DNA of 64,000 nt from Rhodoferax aquaticus (GTDB taxonomy: Bacteria; Pseudomonadota; Gammaproteobacteria; Burkholderiales; Burkholderiaceae_C), in contig NZ_CP036282.1 in assembly GCF_006974105.1 (NCBI RefSeq), positions 2,728,001 to 2,792,000 on the forward strand, given 5' to 3'. A program made the position numbers and the translations under genes. The notes beneath the pieces are model-generated. The model saw only the letters and a list, made by a program, of their open reading frames with translations. It was not told the DNA's origin and ran no database searches. The first letter of the stretch is position 1; the number at the start of each line of letters is the position of its first letter. Shown piece after piece: positions 49,689-60,332 of the stretch.

Positions 49689-50597
49689 ATGTCGCTTAAT
49701 CTGCACCCCATGATCAATGTGGCCATCAAGGCTGCCCGCGCTGCTGGTTCCATCATCAACCGCGCCGCGCTCGATATCGAATCCGTGCGTATTTCTCAAA
49801 AGAAGGCCAACGATTTCGTCACTGAAGTGGACCAAGCTGCAGAAAAAGCGATCATAGAAACCCTCTTAACCGCGTATCCCGGCCACGGTATTTGGGCTGA
49901 AGAATCAGGTAAAGAACACGGCGCAAAAGACTCCGAATACGTCTGGATCATTGATCCCCTGGACGGCACCACCAACTTCATCCATGGTTTGCCTGTGTAC
50001 TGCGTGAGCATTGCTCTAGCTGTGAAGGGCAAGGTCGAGCAAGCCGTGGTGTACGACCCCACCCGCAACGACTTGTTTACGGCCACCAAAGGCCGCGGCG
50101 CATTTTTGAATGACCGCCGCATCCGCGTCTCCAAGCGCGTGCAGCTCAAAGAGTCGCTGATTTCCACGGGCTTTCCGTTCCGCCCAGGCGACAACTTTAA
50201 CCAATACCTGTCCATGATGGGCGATGTGATGCAACGCACGGCGGGCCTGCGCCGCCCTGGCGCTGCCGCACTGGACTTGGCCTATGTGGCTGCCGGCTAC
50301 ACCGAAGGCTTTTTTGAAACCGGCTTGCAGCCATGGGACGTGGCAGCGGGCTCACTGCTCGTCACCGAAGCCGGCGGCTTGGTGGGTAACTTCTCCGGCG
50401 ACTCTGACTTCTTGGAGCAAGGCGAGTGCTTGGCAGCTACTCCCCGGGTTTACGGGCAACTCGTCAGCATCTTGGGCAAGTACAGCAAGTTTGCCAGCGC
50501 TGGCGAAAAAGCGAGCCTGCGCCAAGCTGCTGCTCCCGCCGAGGCGAGCGAAGACACGCCTGCGGACGACAACTCAGCGCCTGACGCTCTGGTGTAG
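49689..50597 (+). CDS. suhB: Inositol-1-monophosphatase family protein SuhB
   Basis: 302 residues. The metal-site motif [17 protein letters not shown] and the C-terminal [16 protein letters not shown] are complete. SuhB acts as an inositol monophosphatase and, in E. coli, in rRNA antitermination complexes. A disordered Ala/Asp-rich tail of about 30 residues follows. The last 24 bases overlap the 3' end of the convergent PAS-GGDEF-EAL gene. Confidence 0.95.
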   Translation: MSLNLHPMINVAIKAARAAGSIINRAALDIESVRISQKKANDFVTEVDQAAEKAIIETLLTAYPGHGIWAEESGKEHGAKDSEYVWIIDPLDGTTNFIHGLPVYCVSIALAVKGKVEQAVVYDPTRNDLFTATKGRGAFLNDRRIRVSKRVQLKESLISTGFPFRPGDNFNQYLSMMGDVMQRTAGLRRPGAAALDLAYVAAGYTEGFFETGLQPWDVAAGSLLVTEAGGLVGNFSGDSDFLEQGECLAATPRVYGQLVSILGKYSKFASAGEKASLRQAAAPAEASEDTPADDNSAPDALV

Positions 50598-53500
50598 TAA
50601 ACCAAACCGGTCTGGGGCAGTCTCGAGTCGCAACTGTTCCAGCGGTGTAGGTTTGCCGAAGAAGTAGCCCTGAAAGGCTTTGCAGCCACTGGCCAACAAA
50701 AAGTCGCGTTGGCCCGCGGTTTCCACCCCTTCTGCGACGACTCCCAAGTCCAAACTGGCAGCCAAGGCCAATACGGTGCGGGCAATGGCAGCGTCGTTGG
50801 GGTCGGTCAGCACGTCGCGCACAAAGGACTTGTCGATCTTGAGCTGGTCCAGTGGCAACTGCTTGAGATACGACAAAGAGGAGTAGCCAGTTCCGAAGTC
50901 GTCTAAGGAAAAGCTCACCCCTATGGACCGCAATTCGCTCATTTTGGCAATCACATCGTCAAAATCGGTCAGCAGCAAAGTCTCTGTGAGCTCAAGCTTC
51001 AGGCGATACGGATTGGCACCCGTCATGCGCAGCAAGGTCAAAATCTGGTTGGAAAAATCAGGATGCCTAAACTGCCGTGCACTGACGTTGACCGCCATGG
51101 TGAGTCTGCGCGTGTCCGCATGTTCACTCCACACCACCAATTGGGCGCAGGCCTGCTCGAGCACCCAGTGCCCCAATTGCAAAATCAAACCCGTTTGCTC
51201 CGCGACCGGAATGAATTCGCCCGGCGCGACCAGCCCATGGCGCGGGTGCAACCAGCGCACCAAGGCCTCAACGCCGATGGTTTGGCTTAACTCATTCACC
51301 ACGGGCTGGAAGTACAAGACAAACTCACGATTGGAGAGCGCCACCCGCAAGTCAGCTTCAATGGCCGCGCGTGCGGAGGCAGCGGCCTGCATCACTGGGT
51401 CAAAGAACCTAGCGGTATTGCGGCCAGCCGCCTTCGCTTGGTACATGGCTAAATCGGCGCGCTTCAACAGCTCATCCACCGACAGCTTGTTGTCATGGAA
51501 CAGCGCAATACCAATGCTGGGTGTGCTGTGAAAATCACTGCCGCTCAAACGGTAGGACTGGTTCAAGGTGGCCAGTATCTTGCGGCCTACGGCCTCTGCA
51601 TGGGTGGCAGCATCGTCTTGGTCGCTGCTCAGCTTTTGCAGCATCACCACGAACTCGTCCCCCCCGAGACGGGCCACGGTATCGGCGTCACGCACGCATT
51701 CGTGCAGGCGGATGGCTACTTGCTTGAGCAACTGATCTCCCATATCGTGCCCACGGGTGTCGTTCAGGTCTTTGAAGTTGTCGAGGTCAATAAACAACAG
51801 GGCTCCGGTTTGCCCTTCCCGCTCGGTCAGTGCCAAGGCATGCTGCAAGCGGTCCATCAGCAAGCGGCGGTTTGGCAAACCCGTGAGCGCATCAAAAAAA
51901 GCCAAGCGCTCAATCTTGTCTTCCGCCATGCGGCGTGCTGAGATGTCTCGACCGATACCTCGGTAACCCGTGAACGTTCCATCCTGGTCAAAAATGGGGG
52001 CACCGCTGATGGACACCCACATCAAGGAGCCGTCTTGTCGGCGGCGCTGCATCTGAAAGTCATGAAACACCTCGTGCGCCTCCACTGCGGCGCGATGGGC
52101 AGCCCACCCCTCTGAACTCACGCCCTCGGCACCAGACTCCCAACGGGTCTTGCCCATATAAGCATTTCCTGCACTCAGAGAAGCCGCCTCCAAGTCTCCA
52201 TATGCCGAGACAAAGCGGTACTCCGCGTCCTGCTCCCAGTACCAGTCGGACGACAGCTGGGTCAGTGCCCTGAAGCGGCTTTCACTGTCGCGCAGACGTT
52301 GCTCAGCGGCCTTGCGCTCCGTAATGTCGCTTGAAAATCCATTCCACAAAATGCTGCCATCTTCTTCGCGCTCTGGAATCGCTTGGCCTAGTAGCCAACG
52401 CACTTCACCATCCGGCAAGCGCAAGCGGTACTCGTGATTCCACGGCGATAAATCGCGCGCCGACTGCTTCACTGACGCAAGCAACACCGCCAAATCATCC
52501 GGGTGGTGCAAGGAAAACGTGCATCTGGCGTCGGCCATCATTTGCTCAGCAGAGCAGCCCGGAAACAATTCGGACGCAGCTTGACTCACAAATGGAAACT
52601 CGAAACCGCCATCGCGCTTGGCCCGGAACTGAAACACGATCCCAGGCAGGCGGCTGGTAATTTTCTTGATGAACTCCAGCTTTTCTTGCAATGCCTGTGC
52701 GGCCTCTTTCTCGCTGGTGATGTCTTGCACCATGCCGAAATCAAAAGGCTCTTCGCCTTCAACGGCCCACCGCCGCATGCGGGAACGCAGCCAGTGCACG
52801 CGGCCGTCGCGGTGCAAGCGCCGATATTCGACAATGCTCCCGTCCAGCTTGGACCGCGCCTCCTCAAACACAGGCCGGTCTTGTTCATGGATGCGTTTAA
52901 ACCCCGCAGGAGAGGCCAGCGGCGTGCCAGGCTCCAAACCAGAGATGCGGTACAGGCCTGTGGACCACTGCAGACTGCTGGGGTCTGCGCCACTGGTCCA
53001 ATGCCCCACGGCGGCCAGATCTTCCATGTACTCAAACATGCGAATTTGTTGACTCAAGCGCTTGTTGGTGGCTTTCAACAGTTGCTCAGAAGCCAGCAGC
53101 TCCGCCTGTGCCAAGCGTTCGGCGCTGACATCTTTGTAGCTACTGAGCACGAACTGCACACCAGCAACTTCAATACGAGACGCATTGACTTGAAGTATCA
53201 GCGTGTGCCCGTCACTGCGGGCAAAAGGAACATCGATGTTGCGAAGCTGCCCCTTTTCACGCAGGCTCTGAAAGCCGGTGTCGCGGTGTCGCTCGCCAGC
53301 CCAAAAACCAAGGGTCTCTGGACGACGGCCCAAAACATCTTTGAGAGGCAAGCCAGTGAGCTGCATCCACTCAGCATTCACATCCACAAAGGTTCCATCG
53401 CTGGCACTGATGAGCGCCATGGCGTTGGGGTTTTCGCTGAACAGCGTTGCCAGTTGTTGTTGCGTACCCAAACGCGCCGAAGCGGCTTCCAAACTGGCAC

Positions 53501-53909
53501 CTTGGTCCCAAATTTTCAGCACCACGCCGCGTGGGCCTGACTGAAACGCGAAGCAGTGCAAGGCACGGCCTTGAAACAAACCCAGCTCTGGCACACTTTG
53601 CGGCGACACGGTGCCACCCTGCGCAGCAATGTCCATGAGCGATTGATGCAACGGGGAAGCAACAATCGTTGGCAGCAACGCTGACAGTGGCTGCTGGCAG
53701 AAGGCGCCGCAGTCAAAGCCCAGCAAATGGCTCGCGATACCCCCCACACGCTCCACCATCAACACCCCATCGACGGCAAGACTGCACTCCACTGAACCAA
53801 ACACAGCACCCGAGAGCTGGGTCGCGGCCTGCAACCGATCTTGGCTTTCTTGCAGCTCACGCTGAAGGCGCTGCACTTCGTGGGACAAATGGTTGGGATC
53901 TACGCTCAT
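50574..53909 (-). CDS. PAS-GGDEF-EAL c-di-GMP signalling protein
   Basis: 1111 residues with no clear transmembrane segment, so probably cytosolic. Order: short coiled coil (about 5-30), a weak PAS-like region, PAS near 150-270 ([20 protein letters not shown]), PAS/PAC near 300-410, 425-540 and 555-680, GGDEF near 690-850, and EAL near 860-1105. The cyclase motif GGDEF and the upstream inhibitory site RDAD are intact; the phosphodiesterase has [24 protein letters not shown] and the later K, E, Q residues. It may make or degrade c-di-GMP. The start at 53909 is preferred to 53951. Confidence 0.94.
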   Translation of the reverse strand: MSVDPNHLSHEVQRLQRELQESQDRLQAATQLSGAVFGSVECSLAVDGVLMVERVGGIASHLLGFDCGAFCQQPLSALLPTIVASPLHQSLMDIAAQGGTVSPQSVPELGLFQGRALHCFAFQSGPRGVVLKIWDQGASLEAASARLGTQQQLATLFSENPNAMALISASDGTFVDVNAEWMQLTGLPLKDVLGRRPETLGFWAGERHRDTGFQSLREKGQLRNIDVPFARSDGHTLILQVNASRIEVAGVQFVLSSYKDVSAERLAQAELLASEQLLKATNKRLSQQIRMFEYMEDLAAVGHWTSGADPSSLQWSTGLYRISGLEPGTPLASPAGFKRIHEQDRPVFEEARSKLDGSIVEYRRLHRDGRVHWLRSRMRRWAVEGEEPFDFGMVQDITSEKEAAQALQEKLEFIKKITSRLPGIVFQFRAKRDGGFEFPFVSQAASELFPGCSAEQMMADARCTFSLHHPDDLAVLLASVKQSARDLSPWNHEYRLRLPDGEVRWLLGQAIPEREEDGSILWNGFSSDITERKAAEQRLRDSESRFRALTQLSSDWYWEQDAEYRFVSAYGDLEAASLSAGNAYMGKTRWESGAEGVSSEGWAAHRAAVEAHEVFHDFQMQRRRQDGSLMWVSISGAPIFDQDGTFTGYRGIGRDISARRMAEDKIERLAFFDALTGLPNRRLLMDRLQHALALTEREGQTGALLFIDLDNFKDLNDTRGHDMGDQLLKQVAIRLHECVRDADTVARLGGDEFVVMLQKLSSDQDDAATHAEAVGRKILATLNQSYRLSGSDFHSTPSIGIALFHDNKLSVDELLKRADLAMYQAKAAGRNTARFFDPVMQAAASARAAIEADLRVALSNREFVLYFQPVVNELSQTIGVEALVRWLHPRHGLVAPGEFIPVAEQTGLILQLGHWVLEQACAQLVVWSEHADTRRLTMAVNVSARQFRHPDFSNQILTLLRMTGANPYRLKLELTETLLLTDFDDVIAKMSELRSIGVSFSLDDFGTGYSSLSYLKQLPLDQLKIDKSFVRDVLTDPNDAAIARTVLALAASLDLGVVAEGVETAGQRDFLLASGCKAFQGYFFGKPTPLEQLRLETAPDRFGLLHQSVRR

Positions 53910-54004
53910 TAAAGTTGGCACGCCAGTTTGCTCCCCGCATCTTGGGGCCAATAAATCCTTTTTTAGTCATCGCATTGTGCCGTAACAATGCGGTTTCAGG
54001 GGCA

Positions 54005-54610
54005 CTACAGCGCCTTATCAATAGCAGCCAATATGGCAGGGCTTTGGGGCTCAACTTCGCTGGGAAAGCTGGCTAGCACCTTGCCGGAGCGGTCAATCAG
54101 GTACTTATGAAAGTTCCATTGCGGGGCCTTGCCCGTGGCTTGGAATAGCGCTGCGTACAAACCATTGCGCCCCTTGCCCGACACCACGGTTTTAGACAGC
54201 ATGGGGAACTTCACGCCATAGGTGTTGAAGCAAAAGTCCGCAATCGCTTTGGAATTGCCGGGCTCTTGGCTGCCAAAGTCGTTCGACGGAAAGCCCAGCA
54301 CCACCAAACCACGGGCGTTGTACTTGGCGTACAGCGCTTCCAACCCTTCGTACTGGTGGGTAAAGCCGCAGTAGCTTGCGGTGTTGACCACCAAGACGAC
54401 TTTGCCGGCGTATTGGCACAGGTTTTGCGGCGCATCGTCTTGCAAGCGGGGAAACTGGTGCTGCAAGATGGCTGGGCACGCTGCGTTTGCCGCAGCAGTC
54501 ATTGAGGGCACCGAGGGCGCTTTGGTCTGGGTCCACGCTGGGGATTGCAAAAACGCCCCTAGCCAGCAGGCCCCAACGACGACACGCAGCTGACGGTAAT
54601 TGAGAACCAT
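54005..54610 (-). CDS. Glutathione peroxidase-family protein, exported
   Basis: 201 residues. The N-terminal 30 residues form a signal peptide (LNYRQLRVVVGACWLGAFLQ, cleavage near SPAWTQ). The peroxidase core has the catalytic cysteine in NTASYCGFT, the resolving/second motif LGFPSNDFG, and the tryptophan-Asn pair WNFHKYL. It would reduce peroxides in the periplasm, probably with thioredoxin-like donors. The start at 54610 places the leader correctly. Confidence 0.92.
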   Translation of the reverse strand: MVLNYRQLRVVVGACWLGAFLQSPAWTQTKAPSVPSMTAAANAACPAILQHQFPRLQDDAPQNLCQYAGKVVLVVNTASYCGFTHQYEGLEALYAKYNARGLVVLGFPSNDFGSQEPGNSKAIADFCFNTYGVKFPMLSKTVVSGKGRNGLYAALFQATGKAPQWNFHKYLIDRSGKVLASFPSEVEPQSPAILAAIDKAL

Positions 54611-54725
54611 GCGAGAGCCTCCAAAGTGTGAATTCACTCTACCCCAATCCCCCACAACCCGCAGGGCGCAGGGGTTTCACGCGCCGTGGTACACCCCTAG
54701 CACCTGAACTGCCTGCCACCGCACT

Positions 54726-55457
54726 ATGCCCAGCCCCACGACTCTTAGCTTTGAACCCACAGAAGTGCAGCCCTTACCCAGTGACTACCGCGCCATAGTT
54801 ATTGGGGCGTCCGGCGGCATTGGTGCCGCCTTTGTGCACGCCTTAAGCCAAGACCCCGATTGCGGCTTGGTACTTGGCCTGCACCGGCAGTCCACCCCTG
54901 CCGTCGACTTTGACCACGAGGCCAGTGTGGCGCAGGCGGCCCAAGGGGTGGCGGCGCAAGGGCCGTTTCATTTGATCATCCACGCGGCGGGCTTCTTGCA
55001 CAGCGCCAACTTCACACCCGAAAAAAAGCTGGGTGACTTGCACTACGCCCAGCTGGAAGCCACCTTTCGCGCCAACACCTTTGGCCCAGCCATGGTGCTG
55101 CGCCATTTCTCGCCCTTGCTAAGCCCTGGGCGCAGCAGCATGGTGTTTTTGTCGGCCAAAGTAGGCAGCATTGGCGACAACCGATTGGGCGGCTGGTACA
55201 GCTACCGCGCCTCCAAGGCTGCGCTCAACATGCTGGTGAAAACGGCGTCTATCGAACTGCGGCGCAGCAAGCCCCACACCTGTGTGTTGGCCATGCATCC
55301 AGGCACGGTGCAAAGCCGACTGTCGCGCCCCTTTGGCAGCGCCGCAGCGCGCCCTGCAGAGGATGCGGTGCGCGACATGCTAGGCGTCATCCGCAGCCGA
55401 GGCCCTGAACACAGCGGCCAGTTTGTCGCCTACAACGGGGAAGGCTTGCCTTGGTAA
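54726..55457 (+). CDS. SDR-family oxidoreductase (CsgA-like)
   Basis: 243-residue short-chain dehydrogenase. The nucleotide motif VIGASGGIGAAFV, the HAAGFLH stretch, and the catalytic YSYRASKAAL (Y-x3-K) with the upstream Ser in LSAKVGSIGD are present. Relatives include C-factor-like SDRs; substrate unknown. Confidence 0.9.
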   Translation: MPSPTTLSFEPTEVQPLPSDYRAIVIGASGGIGAAFVHALSQDPDCGLVLGLHRQSTPAVDFDHEASVAQAAQGVAAQGPFHLIIHAAGFLHSANFTPEKKLGDLHYAQLEATFRANTFGPAMVLRHFSPLLSPGRSSMVFLSAKVGSIGDNRLGGWYSYRASKAALNMLVKTASIELRRSKPHTCVLAMHPGTVQSRLSRPFGSAAARPAEDAVRDMLGVIRSRGPEHSGQFVAYNGEGLPW

Positions 55458-55474
55458 GCACCGCCAAGGCAAAC

Positions 55475-55523
55475 GCTATGCAATTGATAGCTGCGTGCGC
55501 AATACCCATGCGCGCTAGCAGCC
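55475..55523 (-). repeat. Interspersed palindromic repeat (reverse orientation)
   Basis: The reverse complement reads GGCTGCTAGCGCGCATGGGT, ATTGCGCACGCAGCTATCAA, TTGCATAGC. It lies between the convergent SDR and mgtA genes. Confidence 0.75.
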
Positions 55524-55542
55524 AAAAAACACCCCAAATCTC

Positions 55543-58056
55543 CTACACCTTGCGCAAACGCCGGTAAAACCACTGCTTGCCCAGCTCCACCATCGCGAGA
55601 TAGGCCCCCAGCAACACCGCCAGCAAGCCAAAGAACTCCAGCGGCAGCGATGTAAAGCCGAGGTACGGCGCCAGGGGCGTGAACGGCAACACCATGGCAG
55701 CCAGCACCACGCCCAGCGAACTCAACACCAACCAGCGGTTCGGGGTGCTGCGCAAGGGGTTGCGCCGGGTGCGGATCACAAAGATCACCAAGACCTGCGT
55801 GGCAATGGACTCCACAAACCAGCCCGTGCGAAACAGGGACTCATGGGCATTGAACATCTGCACCAGCGCATAGAAGGTCAAAAAGTCAAACAGCGAACTG
55901 ATAGGCCCAATGGTGAGCATGAAGTTGCGGATAAAGCCCATGTCCCAGCGCTTGGGTTCGGCCAGGTCTTCGGCATCGACCTCGTCCAGCGGCAGCGATA
56001 TCTCTGACACGTCGTAGAGCAAGTTATTCAGCAAAATTTGCAGCGGCAGCATGGGCAAAAAGGGCAAAAACATCGTGGCGGCCGCCATGCTGAACATATT
56101 GCCGAAGTTGGAGCTGGTGGCCATCATGATGTACTTCATCACGTTGCCGAAGGTGCGCCGCCCCTCCAAGATGCCTTGGTGCAGCACCATCAAATCGTTT
56201 TCCAGCAAGATCATGGCGGCGGCCTGCTTGGCTACGTCCACCGCACCATCCACCGAGATGCCGACATCGGCCGTGTGCAACGATGGCGCGTCGTTAATGC
56301 CATCGCCCAAATAACCCACCACATGGCCACGCGCCTTGAGCGCCAGAATGATGCGGTTCTTTTGCGCCGGGTTCACGCGGCAAAACAGGTTGATGTCTTC
56401 CACGCGGGCGCGCAAGGCATCGTCGTTCATGGCGGCGACATCTGTGCCGGTCAACACGCCGGTAATGGGCACGCCCAGCTCGGTGCACACATGGCGGGTG
56501 ACGCGCTCGTTGTCACCGGTCACGATCTTCACGGCCACGCCGCTGGCGGCCATGGCACGCAGGGCTTGGCCCGCGCTGGCTTTGGGTGGGTCTAAAAATG
56601 CGGCAAAGCCTGCGAACACCATCTCCGTCTCGTCCGACACCACGGCGTGGGAATGGCTCACGGGCACGTCTTTCCACGCGATGCCCAGCACCCTAAAGCC
56701 CTCTTCGCCCAAGCCGTCAAACAAGGCGACGATAGTGGCATGCGCGGCCTCATCCAGCGGCAGGCTGGCCCCGCTGGCGTCTTGGTAGTGGGTGCACAGG
56801 CGCACCACATCTTCGGGCGCGCCTTTGACCACCAAGCGGCGCTCACTGCCCTGTTCAGCCGCACGCTCCACCAGCACTGACACGCGGCGGCGCTCAAAGT
56901 CAAACGGCACTTCGTCGATCTTGGTCCAAGCGCCTACGTCAATCTCAGCGTGCTGCAAGATCGCATCGTCCAAGGGGCTCTTCAAGCCGCTCTCAAAAAA
57001 GCTGTTCAGGTAGGCCAAGGCCAAGACATTGGGGTTGCTTTGGCCTGTTGCGTCCACATGGCGCTCCAGGCGAATGCGGGCCTCGGTCAGCGTGCCGGTT
57101 TTGTCGGTGCACAACACGTCCATGGCGCCCATGTCTTGGATAGCGCTGGGGCGCTTCACAATCACTTTGAGCGCGGCCATGCGCAAAGCCCCACGCGTGA
57201 GCGTGACCGACACCACCATAGGCAGCAGCTCAGGCGTGAGCCCCACGGCCAAAGCCACGGCAAACAAGAAGGACTCCAGCAAGGGCCGGTGCAAAGCCAC
57301 GTTAACCAGCAAGGTAAACAGCACCAACAAAAACGTCAGCCGCATGATGAGCAAGCCAAAGCGGCGGGTGCCTATCTCAAACGCGGTGGGCGGCGCCGCG
57401 GTGGCCAAGCTATCGGCAATTTGCCCCAAGGCTGTTGCGCTGCCAATGCGCCCAATCACAATCCGGGCCGAACCACTGACGACCGAGCTGCCCATGAACA
57501 CCGCGTCTTCAGCGTCCAACACCCATTCAGCACTGGGCGCAGCAGCAAACGCAGATGCGCGCTTCTCCACCGGGTAAGGCTCACCGGTGAGCTGTGCCTG
57601 GTTCACAAAGAAGTCGTTGGCCTGCACCACCCGCGCATCGGCAGGGATCAGGTCACCGGCGGACAACAAGACCACGTCCCCAGGCACCAAATCAAACACA
57701 GGCAGCTCATATTGACTGCCATCACGCAAGACCGTGGCGGTGACTGCGACTTGCAAGGCCAAGCGCTCAGCCGCGCGGCCTGCGCGGTAGGCCTGCACAA
57801 AGTCCAGCGTCACACTCATCAAAACAATGAGCGCAATGATCACGGCACCCGCAACGTCGCCCGTGGCAGCAGACACCACACTGGCCACCAACAAAATGAG
57901 TACCAGCGGATTGCGAAACTGCTGCAAAAACTGCACCAGCACTGCGCGCTCCAAACCGGGCTTCAGGCGATTGGGCCCGTATTGCGCTTGGCGCAGGGCC
58001 ACCTCGGCTTGGCTGAGTCCGGGGTTCAAGTCCTTCGCGGGGGTGGTGCTGTTCAT
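55543..58056 (-). CDS. mgtA: Magnesium-translocating P-type ATPase
   Basis: 837-residue P-type IIIB ATPase. Phosphorylation motif CTDKTGTLTE, actuator TGEPYPVEKR, nucleotide-domain KGAPEDVV, hinge GDGINDAPSL, and ten membrane helices are visible. It imports Mg2+ at the expense of ATP. The start at 58056 (MNSTTPAKDL) is used; the longer frame to 58269 would overlap the lipoprotein gene on the other strand. No mgtC, regulatory leader peptide or PhoPQ site was seen nearby. Confidence 0.93.
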   Translation of the reverse strand: MNSTTPAKDLNPGLSQAEVALRQAQYGPNRLKPGLERAVLVQFLQQFRNPLVLILLVASVVSAATGDVAGAVIIALIVLMSVTLDFVQAYRAGRAAERLALQVAVTATVLRDGSQYELPVFDLVPGDVVLLSAGDLIPADARVVQANDFFVNQAQLTGEPYPVEKRASAFAAAPSAEWVLDAEDAVFMGSSVVSGSARIVIGRIGSATALGQIADSLATAAPPTAFEIGTRRFGLLIMRLTFLLVLFTLLVNVALHRPLLESFLFAVALAVGLTPELLPMVVSVTLTRGALRMAALKVIVKRPSAIQDMGAMDVLCTDKTGTLTEARIRLERHVDATGQSNPNVLALAYLNSFFESGLKSPLDDAILQHAEIDVGAWTKIDEVPFDFERRRVSVLVERAAEQGSERRLVVKGAPEDVVRLCTHYQDASGASLPLDEAAHATIVALFDGLGEEGFRVLGIAWKDVPVSHSHAVVSDETEMVFAGFAAFLDPPKASAGQALRAMAASGVAVKIVTGDNERVTRHVCTELGVPITGVLTGTDVAAMNDDALRARVEDINLFCRVNPAQKNRIILALKARGHVVGYLGDGINDAPSLHTADVGISVDGAVDVAKQAAAMILLENDLMVLHQGILEGRRTFGNVMKYIMMATSSNFGNMFSMAAATMFLPFLPMLPLQILLNNLLYDVSEISLPLDEVDAEDLAEPKRWDMGFIRNFMLTIGPISSLFDFLTFYALVQMFNAHESLFRTGWFVESIATQVLVIFVIRTRRNPLRSTPNRWLVLSSLGVVLAAMVLPFTPLAPYLGFTSLPLEFFGLLAVLLGAYLAMVELGKQWFYRRLRKV

Positions 58057-58240
58057 AAACCCAATCCAAATGAGGTGCGGCGCTGTGCCAAGGTGCTGCG
58101 CAGTATGCGTAGCGAATCTCACAATCCTGTGACTACAGCACGCGCCAAGTGCCCCGGTACGCTGCAAAGCGCACAAAGCTTGATTTGGCTCAAGCAATGG
58201 GCCTTGATGCGACCCTCCCAAGCGCGGCACCGGGCGTAAA

Positions 58241-58876
58241 GTGCCAAGTACTGTGACCCTCAGCACCACTCCATTTCAACGGCTAGCAAAGCGCGCCTTC
58301 ACCCTATGGCGCACCAGCGCATGCCTGCTGCTGTGCGCATGGGGCTTGGCGGGCTGCTCATCGCTACTGCCCAAGTCACGCAATGAGGCACCAATTTTCA
58401 AAAGCTTTGAAGAGGCCAGGCGCACCATTGAATCATTGGTACCCATGAAGAGCGGCTTAGAGGCCTTGACGCACATGGGCATAGACCCCGTCAAGCAGCC
58501 CAACATCACCATCCTGACCCAAGCCGATGTGGTGCGCCGCTTGGCAAATAGCAACGTCATGCTGCGCGAAGACTTGGATCCCGGCATCTTGCAGTGCATG
58601 GGCGCCCGCGACGCCTGCCGTGGCTGGGAGCTCACCATGTCGAGCATCTCCAAAGAGCGCACAGGAAATTTCTTTAGCGACTTCTTTAACTTCACGCGTC
58701 GCACCGAAACGACGGGCTGGCGCTTCAATGCGCTGATCGTGCTGGTGGACAACGTGGTGGTCTACCGCACCTGGGGCGGCGAGCCTGTGGTCAACGAAGT
58801 GGAGGTCAAAACCAATCCGCTTGGCCCCTTGCAGGACTCAGGCCCATCGCTGGTACCCGCACCCAGTTTGCGTTGA
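58241..58876 (+). CDS. Putative lipoprotein of unknown function
   Basis: 211 residues. The leader has basic residues, a hydrophobic core (ACLLLCAWG) and a lipobox LAGC, with the modified Cys near residue 39. The mature part contains TLTQADVVRRL- and DPGILQCMGARDACRGWEL-like stretches with a Cys pair that could form a disulfide. No named family is recognised. GTG at 58241 is the start used; GTG at 58253 is also possible. Divergent from mgtA. Confidence 0.72.
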   Translation: MPSTVTLSTTPFQRLAKRAFTLWRTSACLLLCAWGLAGCSSLLPKSRNEAPIFKSFEEARRTIESLVPMKSGLEALTHMGIDPVKQPNITILTQADVVRRLANSNVMLREDLDPGILQCMGARDACRGWELTMSSISKERTGNFFSDFFNFTRRTETTGWRFNALIVLVDNVVVYRTWGGEPVVNEVEVKTNPLGPLQDSGPSLVPAPSLR

Positions 58877-58933
58877 GTCACCACGCTTCAGACTGCAACA
58901 GGTTTAGTTTTTCGCTTGGGCTTTGGCTTGGGC

Positions 58934-59806
58934 TCAGGTGAGCACCAAGGTTTTGGACAAATGCCCAAACACGGTTGCCACGCGCCGCAAGTGCCGCGAC
59001 TCGGTATGGGTGAGCAGCCATAGCTCGGTTTGGCATTCATCCAAGGCCTCGGTCAACGGCACCAAGTCGGCACGGCCTTGTGCCAAAAACATGGGCAACA
59101 AGCCAATGCCCAAGCCCTGCGCGACCAACTCCGCCACCGAGAGCACGCTGTTGACCCGGTAAGTAGGCATGACTTTAGGGAAGTGCTTTTTGCGCCAAAC
59201 CACCGAGGGGTGGTCCGGCAACGCGTCATCGGGGGCCACCCAGCATGCGCGCGCCGCCACATCGCCATCAAAACTTTGCAGACCGCTTGCAGCGGACGCG
59301 TACAAGGCCACACGTATGGGCCCTACTTGCTTGCCCACCAAGTGTTGCGGCGGGCGCTTGGTGGCCCGCACCGCAATGTCGGCATCTCGGCGGGTCAGGC
59401 TGGCCAGCTCATTGCCTGCATGCAGGTCATACCGCAGCAAGGGGTGCTGGGGCTGAAGCAGTTGGAGCGCAGGCGCAATCAGGCCGTGCAGGATGGTGTC
59501 GGTGGTAGTGATGCGTACCGAGCCTGCAACTTGCTCAGGGCTTTGTTGCGCCGCGCTGCGCGCCGCCTCTAACTGCGCCTCCACCTGTTCGGCATGCACC
59601 GCCAGGTTTTGCGCCAGCTCCAAGGGCAAATAGCCTTGCCGCGAGCGTTCGAACAGGCGTTGGCCCAGGCCCTTCTCCAACTTTTGCACCGCGCGAAACA
59701 CCGTAGACGCGTCCACCCCCAAGCGCTCGCCCGCATTCGCCAGGTTGCCACCGCGCACCAAGGCCAGCAGCACTTCAAGATCGCCAGGGCTTACTTTGTA
59801 TTGCAT
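58934..59806 (-). CDS. LysR-family transcriptional regulator
   Basis: 290 residues. The winged helix-turn-helix lies near residues 5-60 (LLALVRGGNLANAGERLGVD, STVFRAVQKLEKGLGQRLF), followed by a coinducer-binding domain (about 85-285). The start at 59806 (MQYKVSP) is used. It is divergent from the DoxX-GST-nitroreductase operon, which it probably controls, with an operator-like site between them. Confidence 0.92.
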   Translation of the reverse strand: MQYKVSPGDLEVLLALVRGGNLANAGERLGVDASTVFRAVQKLEKGLGQRLFERSRQGYLPLELAQNLAVHAEQVEAQLEAARSAAQQSPEQVAGSVRITTTDTILHGLIAPALQLLQPQHPLLRYDLHAGNELASLTRRDADIAVRATKRPPQHLVGKQVGPIRVALYASAASGLQSFDGDVAARACWVAPDDALPDHPSVVWRKKHFPKVMPTYRVNSVLSVAELVAQGLGIGLLPMFLAQGRADLVPLTEALDECQTELWLLTHTESRHLRRVATVFGHLSKTLVLT

Positions 59807-59810
59807 TTTT

Positions 59811-59825
59811 GCATTATATGAATGC
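59811..59825. promoter_or_regulatory. LysR-type operator candidate
   Basis: GCATT-ATATG-AATGC is a perfect inverted repeat of T-N-A type, located just upstream of the LysR gene and about 75 bases before doxX-like gene. Confidence 0.45.
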
Positions 59826-59898
59826 CACAACGCCTATTTTCATTGCGTATTGGAAATCATAAAGTGCAAGCCTTCTCAACCACTTTGGATCTATCTTT

Positions 59899-60321
59899 AT
59901 GCAAACAACTACCGCAGCAAACCCAACTGAACTCGGCATCACCCTCCTGCGGGTCAGCCTTGGGGTCATGTGGATTTCTCATGCTTTGCTCAAGCTCATG
60001 GTGTTCACCCTGCCGGGAACCGCACAGTTCTTTCAAAGCGTGGGGTTTCCAGGTTTTTTGGCTTACCCGGTGTTTGCTATTGAACTCTTGGGCGGCATCG
60101 CCTTGGTGCTGGGGGCCTACGCCCGGCAAGTCTCATTGCTGCTAGTGCCCGTCATGGCGGTGGCGGCCAGCGTGCACTTTGGCAACGGATGGGTACACAC
60201 CAGCCCCAACGGTGGCTGGGAATACCCCGTGTTCTTGACCATTGCATCCCTTGCACTGTGGCTGCTGGGTGATGGCGCGGCTGCCCTGCGCCGCTCCGAC
60301 CGCTTTGCGCCAGCCTTGTGA
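59899..60321 (+). CDS. DoxX family membrane protein
   Basis: 140 residues with four transmembrane helices. The family stretch LGVMWISHALLKLM and the FQSVGFPGFLAYPVF-like loop are visible. DoxX/YphA proteins are often associated with oxidative or thiol stress. First gene of a likely operon with a GST and a nitroreductase. Exact role unknown. Confidence 0.87.
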   Translation: MQTTTAANPTELGITLLRVSLGVMWISHALLKLMVFTLPGTAQFFQSVGFPGFLAYPVFAIELLGGIALVLGAYARQVSLLLVPVMAVAASVHFGNGWVHTSPNGGWEYPVFLTIASLALWLLGDGAAALRRSDRFAPAL

Positions 60322-60332
60322 GGCACCACACC

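Noticed and set aside
56950..58239. A 429-codon open frame antisense to mgtA
   Set aside because: Same explanation as for pnp; it is the complement of a clear P-type ATPase and has no recognisable domain.
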